From Gammaproteobacteria bacterium (GTDB lineage: Bacteria > Pseudomonadota > Gammaproteobacteria > Pseudomonadales > Oleiphilaceae), in the NCBI GenBank assembly GCA_003695085.1, contig RFIV01000079.1:1-14069 (forward strand): a stretch of 14,069 nt of DNA, given 5' to 3'. The notes beneath the pieces are model-generated. The model ran no database searches. It saw nothing but the letters and a program-made list of their open reading frames with translations, and had not been told where the DNA came from. Shown piece after piece: positions 12,835-14,069 of this stretch. Position 1 is the first letter of the stretch. Each line of letters starts with the position of its first letter. The position numbers were made by a program, and so were the translations under genes.

Positions 12835-12857
12835 ACCACGTTCTTTATCACTGGCAA
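12830..12857 (-). promoter_or_regulatory. Candidate promoter of the potassium channel gene
   Basis: On the minus strand TTGCCA (12857-12852) and TATTTT (12835-12830) are 16 bp apart, with TGG before the -10. Its -10 lies on the opposite strand of the purM -10, so the two polymerase sites exclude each other. Leader of about 60 nt. Confidence 0.5.
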
Positions 12858-12876
12858 ATTTCAGGATACTCATCCC

Positions 12877-13935
12877 ATGACCGAGACCTCCAAACCTTCC
12901 CTTAGCTACCGGGATGCCGGCGTAGACATTGATGCCGGTAATGCACTGGTTGATCGTATAAAGGGGGCAGCTCGCGCCACGGCACGCCCGGAAGTGCTGG
13001 GAGGGCTCGGGGGATTCGGCGCGCTGTTCGAGCTGCCCAAGGGCTACCAGGAGCCGGTTCTGGTTTCGGGTACAGATGGCGTGGGCACCAAGCTGCGTCT
13101 GGCCATGGAGCTCAACAAGCACGACACGATCGGCATTGACCTCGTTGCGATGTGCGTCAATGACCTGATTGTTCAGGGGGCCGAACCCCTGTTTTTTCTG
13201 GATTACTACGCCACAGGGCACCTGAATGTCGAGGCGGCCGCGGATGTCGTGACCGGCATTGCCGAAGGCTGCAAGCTGGCGGGTTGTGCGCTCGTCGGGG
13301 GCGAGACGGCCGAAATGCCCGGGATGTATGAGGGCGATGACTATGATCTCGCCGGTTTCTGTGTCGGCATCGTTGACAAGCCCAAGATCATAGATGGCAG
13401 TCTGGTGCGGCCGGGAGATTTGCTTCTGGGGTTGCCGTCGTCCGGGGTGCATTCAAACGGCTATTCGCTGGTCCGCAAGGTGCTTGAAGTGAGCGGGCAG
13501 GGGCTGGATTCGCCTTTCGGTGCCAGCACGCTGGGTGAAACGCTGCTGACGCCCACGCGCATCTATGTGAAGCCGGTGCTGGAGCTGGTGCGGAATGTCC
13601 CGGTTCATGCGCTGTCGCATATCACCGGAGGTGGGTTGCCCGAGAACCTGCCGCGCGTGCTGCCGGAAGGTGCGCAGGCGGTCGTGAAGGCCGAAAGCTG
13701 GGAGACGCCGGAAATCTTCAGGTGGCTGAAGGCTCAGGGCAATATCGAAGACGCGGAGATGTACCGGACCTTCAACTGCGGCATCGGCATGGTGCTGGTG
13801 GTGCCCGAGAGCGCGCGCGAACAGGCTCTCTCTGTGCTGAAGGGAGCAGGTGAACAGCCGGTGGAAATTGGCCGGATCCGGGAAAAGCCGGCAGCGGATG
13901 CGCCTTCAGTAGTCATCGAAGGAGACTTTGCATGA
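12877..13935 (+). CDS. purM: Phosphoribosylformylglycinamidine cyclo-ligase PurM (AIR synthetase)
   Basis: PurM closes the imidazole ring in the fifth step of purine synthesis, turning FGAM and ATP into aminoimidazole ribotide. The 352-residue protein has SYRDAGVDIDAGN at the start, VSGTDGVGTKL (nucleotide binding), GIDLVAMCVNDL, GAEPLFFLDYYA, LVGGETAEMPGMY, SSGVHSNGYSLVRKV and HITGGGLPENLPRVLP, a complete set for the family. Length matches the 345 of E. coli. ATG at 12877 has AGGA (12863-12866) 10 nt upstream. It overlaps purN by 4 bp (ATGA) in the conserved purMN pair and has its own extended -10 promoter in the gap shared with the channel gene. Confidence 0.98.
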   Translation: MTETSKPSLSYRDAGVDIDAGNALVDRIKGAARATARPEVLGGLGGFGALFELPKGYQEPVLVSGTDGVGTKLRLAMELNKHDTIGIDLVAMCVNDLIVQGAEPLFFLDYYATGHLNVEAAADVVTGIAEGCKLAGCALVGGETAEMPGMYEGDDYDLAGFCVGIVDKPKIIDGSLVRPGDLLLGLPSSGVHSNGYSLVRKVLEVSGQGLDSPFGASTLGETLLTPTRIYVKPVLELVRNVPVHALSHITGGGLPENLPRVLPEGAQAVVKAESWETPEIFRWLKAQGNIEDAEMYRTFNCGIGMVLVVPESAREQALSVLKGAGEQPVEIGRIREKPAADAPSVVIEGDFA

Positions 13936-14069
13936 CGGTAAGGCTGGCGGTGCTCGTATCCGGCAGCGGCAGCAACCTGCAGGCACTGCTGGATCACTGC
14001 CGGAGCGGACATATTCCGGGAGAAGTGGTTTCCGTACTCAGTAACCGGCCCGATGCGCTCGCCCTGGAG
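13932..14069 (+). CDS. purN: Phosphoribosylglycinamide formyltransferase PurN, N-terminus (partial)
   Basis: PurN transfers a formyl group from 10-formyltetrahydrofolate to glycinamide ribotide, the third step of purine synthesis. Only 46 codons are in the window. They give LAVLVSGSGSNLQALLDHC, the phosphate-binding GSGSN loop of the family (E. coli has GNGSN), then VSVLSNRPDALALE. The ATG overlaps the purM stop as ATGA, and AAGGAG (13919-13924) lies 7 nt upstream inside the end of purM, so the pair is translationally coupled. The other roughly 170 residues are beyond the edge. Confidence 0.95.
   Translation, partial: MTVRLAVLVSGSGSNLQALLDHCRSGHIPGEVVSVLSNRPDALALE

Noticed and set aside
1..14069. 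CRISPR arrays, tRNA or rRNA genes, insertion sequences, attachment sites
   Set aside because: No regularly spaced repeats, cloverleaf-like runs, transposase genes or long direct repeats were found by reading.

Overview
The window looks like the chromosome of a GC-rich, free-living gammaproteobacterium capable of anaerobic (probably nitrate or denitrifying) respiration. The evidence is the mutS / pncC(cinA) / recA order, a LexA box of the gammaproteobacterial CTGT-N8-ACAG type, a Dnr-like Crp/Fnr regulator, the proteobacterial O2-independent ubiquinone genes ubiT, ubiU and ubiV, and an AsrA-like Lon protease known from pseudomonads. The genus cannot be fixed from the sequence alone. I see no tRNA, rRNA, CRISPR array, insertion sequence or phage gene. 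Nearly all the DNA is coding, and the longest gene-free stretch is about 230 bases.

Layout. 1-1266 (-): first half of mutS, cut by the window edge. 1398-3004 (+): pncC and recA, with a strong promoter and LexA box before recA. recX is not in its usual place after recA; a 59-residue single-span membrane ORF (3095-3274) follows instead. 3278-4498 (-): a Dnr-like regulator and, upstream of it, ubiT. 4640-7436 (+): a YhcC-type radical SAM gene overlapping ubiU, then ubiV. 7417-7785 (-): a SirB2-family membrane protein. 7866-8333 (+): moaE. 8296-9305 (-): a PilZ-domain gene coupled to mobA. 9534-11921 (+): a Lon-type AAA+ protease. 11906-12763 (-): a six-span voltage-gated K+ channel-like protein with a C-terminal zinc ribbon. 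12877-14069 (+): purM and the start of purN.

The most coherent block is 3278-8895, an anaerobic respiration neighbourhood. It holds a predicted anaerobic/NO-responsive regulator, the three accessory factors for O2-independent ubiquinone synthesis, and two molybdenum cofactor genes (moaE, mobA) of the kind needed by nitrate reductase and other molybdoenzymes. A single FNR/Dnr-type box (TTGAC-N4-ATCAA, 4561-4574) lies between the divergent ubiT and yhcC-ubiU-ubiV units. It is spaced 21-22 bp from a candidate -10 on each side, the geometry of a class II activator site, so one site could switch on both halves of the pathway. The regulator gene lies just downstream of ubiT, so it may be part of the same switch. 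The uncharacterised radical SAM gene sits first in the ubiUV unit and overlaps ubiU by 40 bp, making it the best candidate here for an unrecognised component of anaerobic quinone metabolism.

Other structural features are divergent promoter pairs that share DNA (mutS/pncC and channel/purM), three convergent gene pairs whose 3' ends overlap by 16-38 bp, and a 9-bp perfect inverted repeat directly before the regulator's start codon that buries its ribosome binding site.
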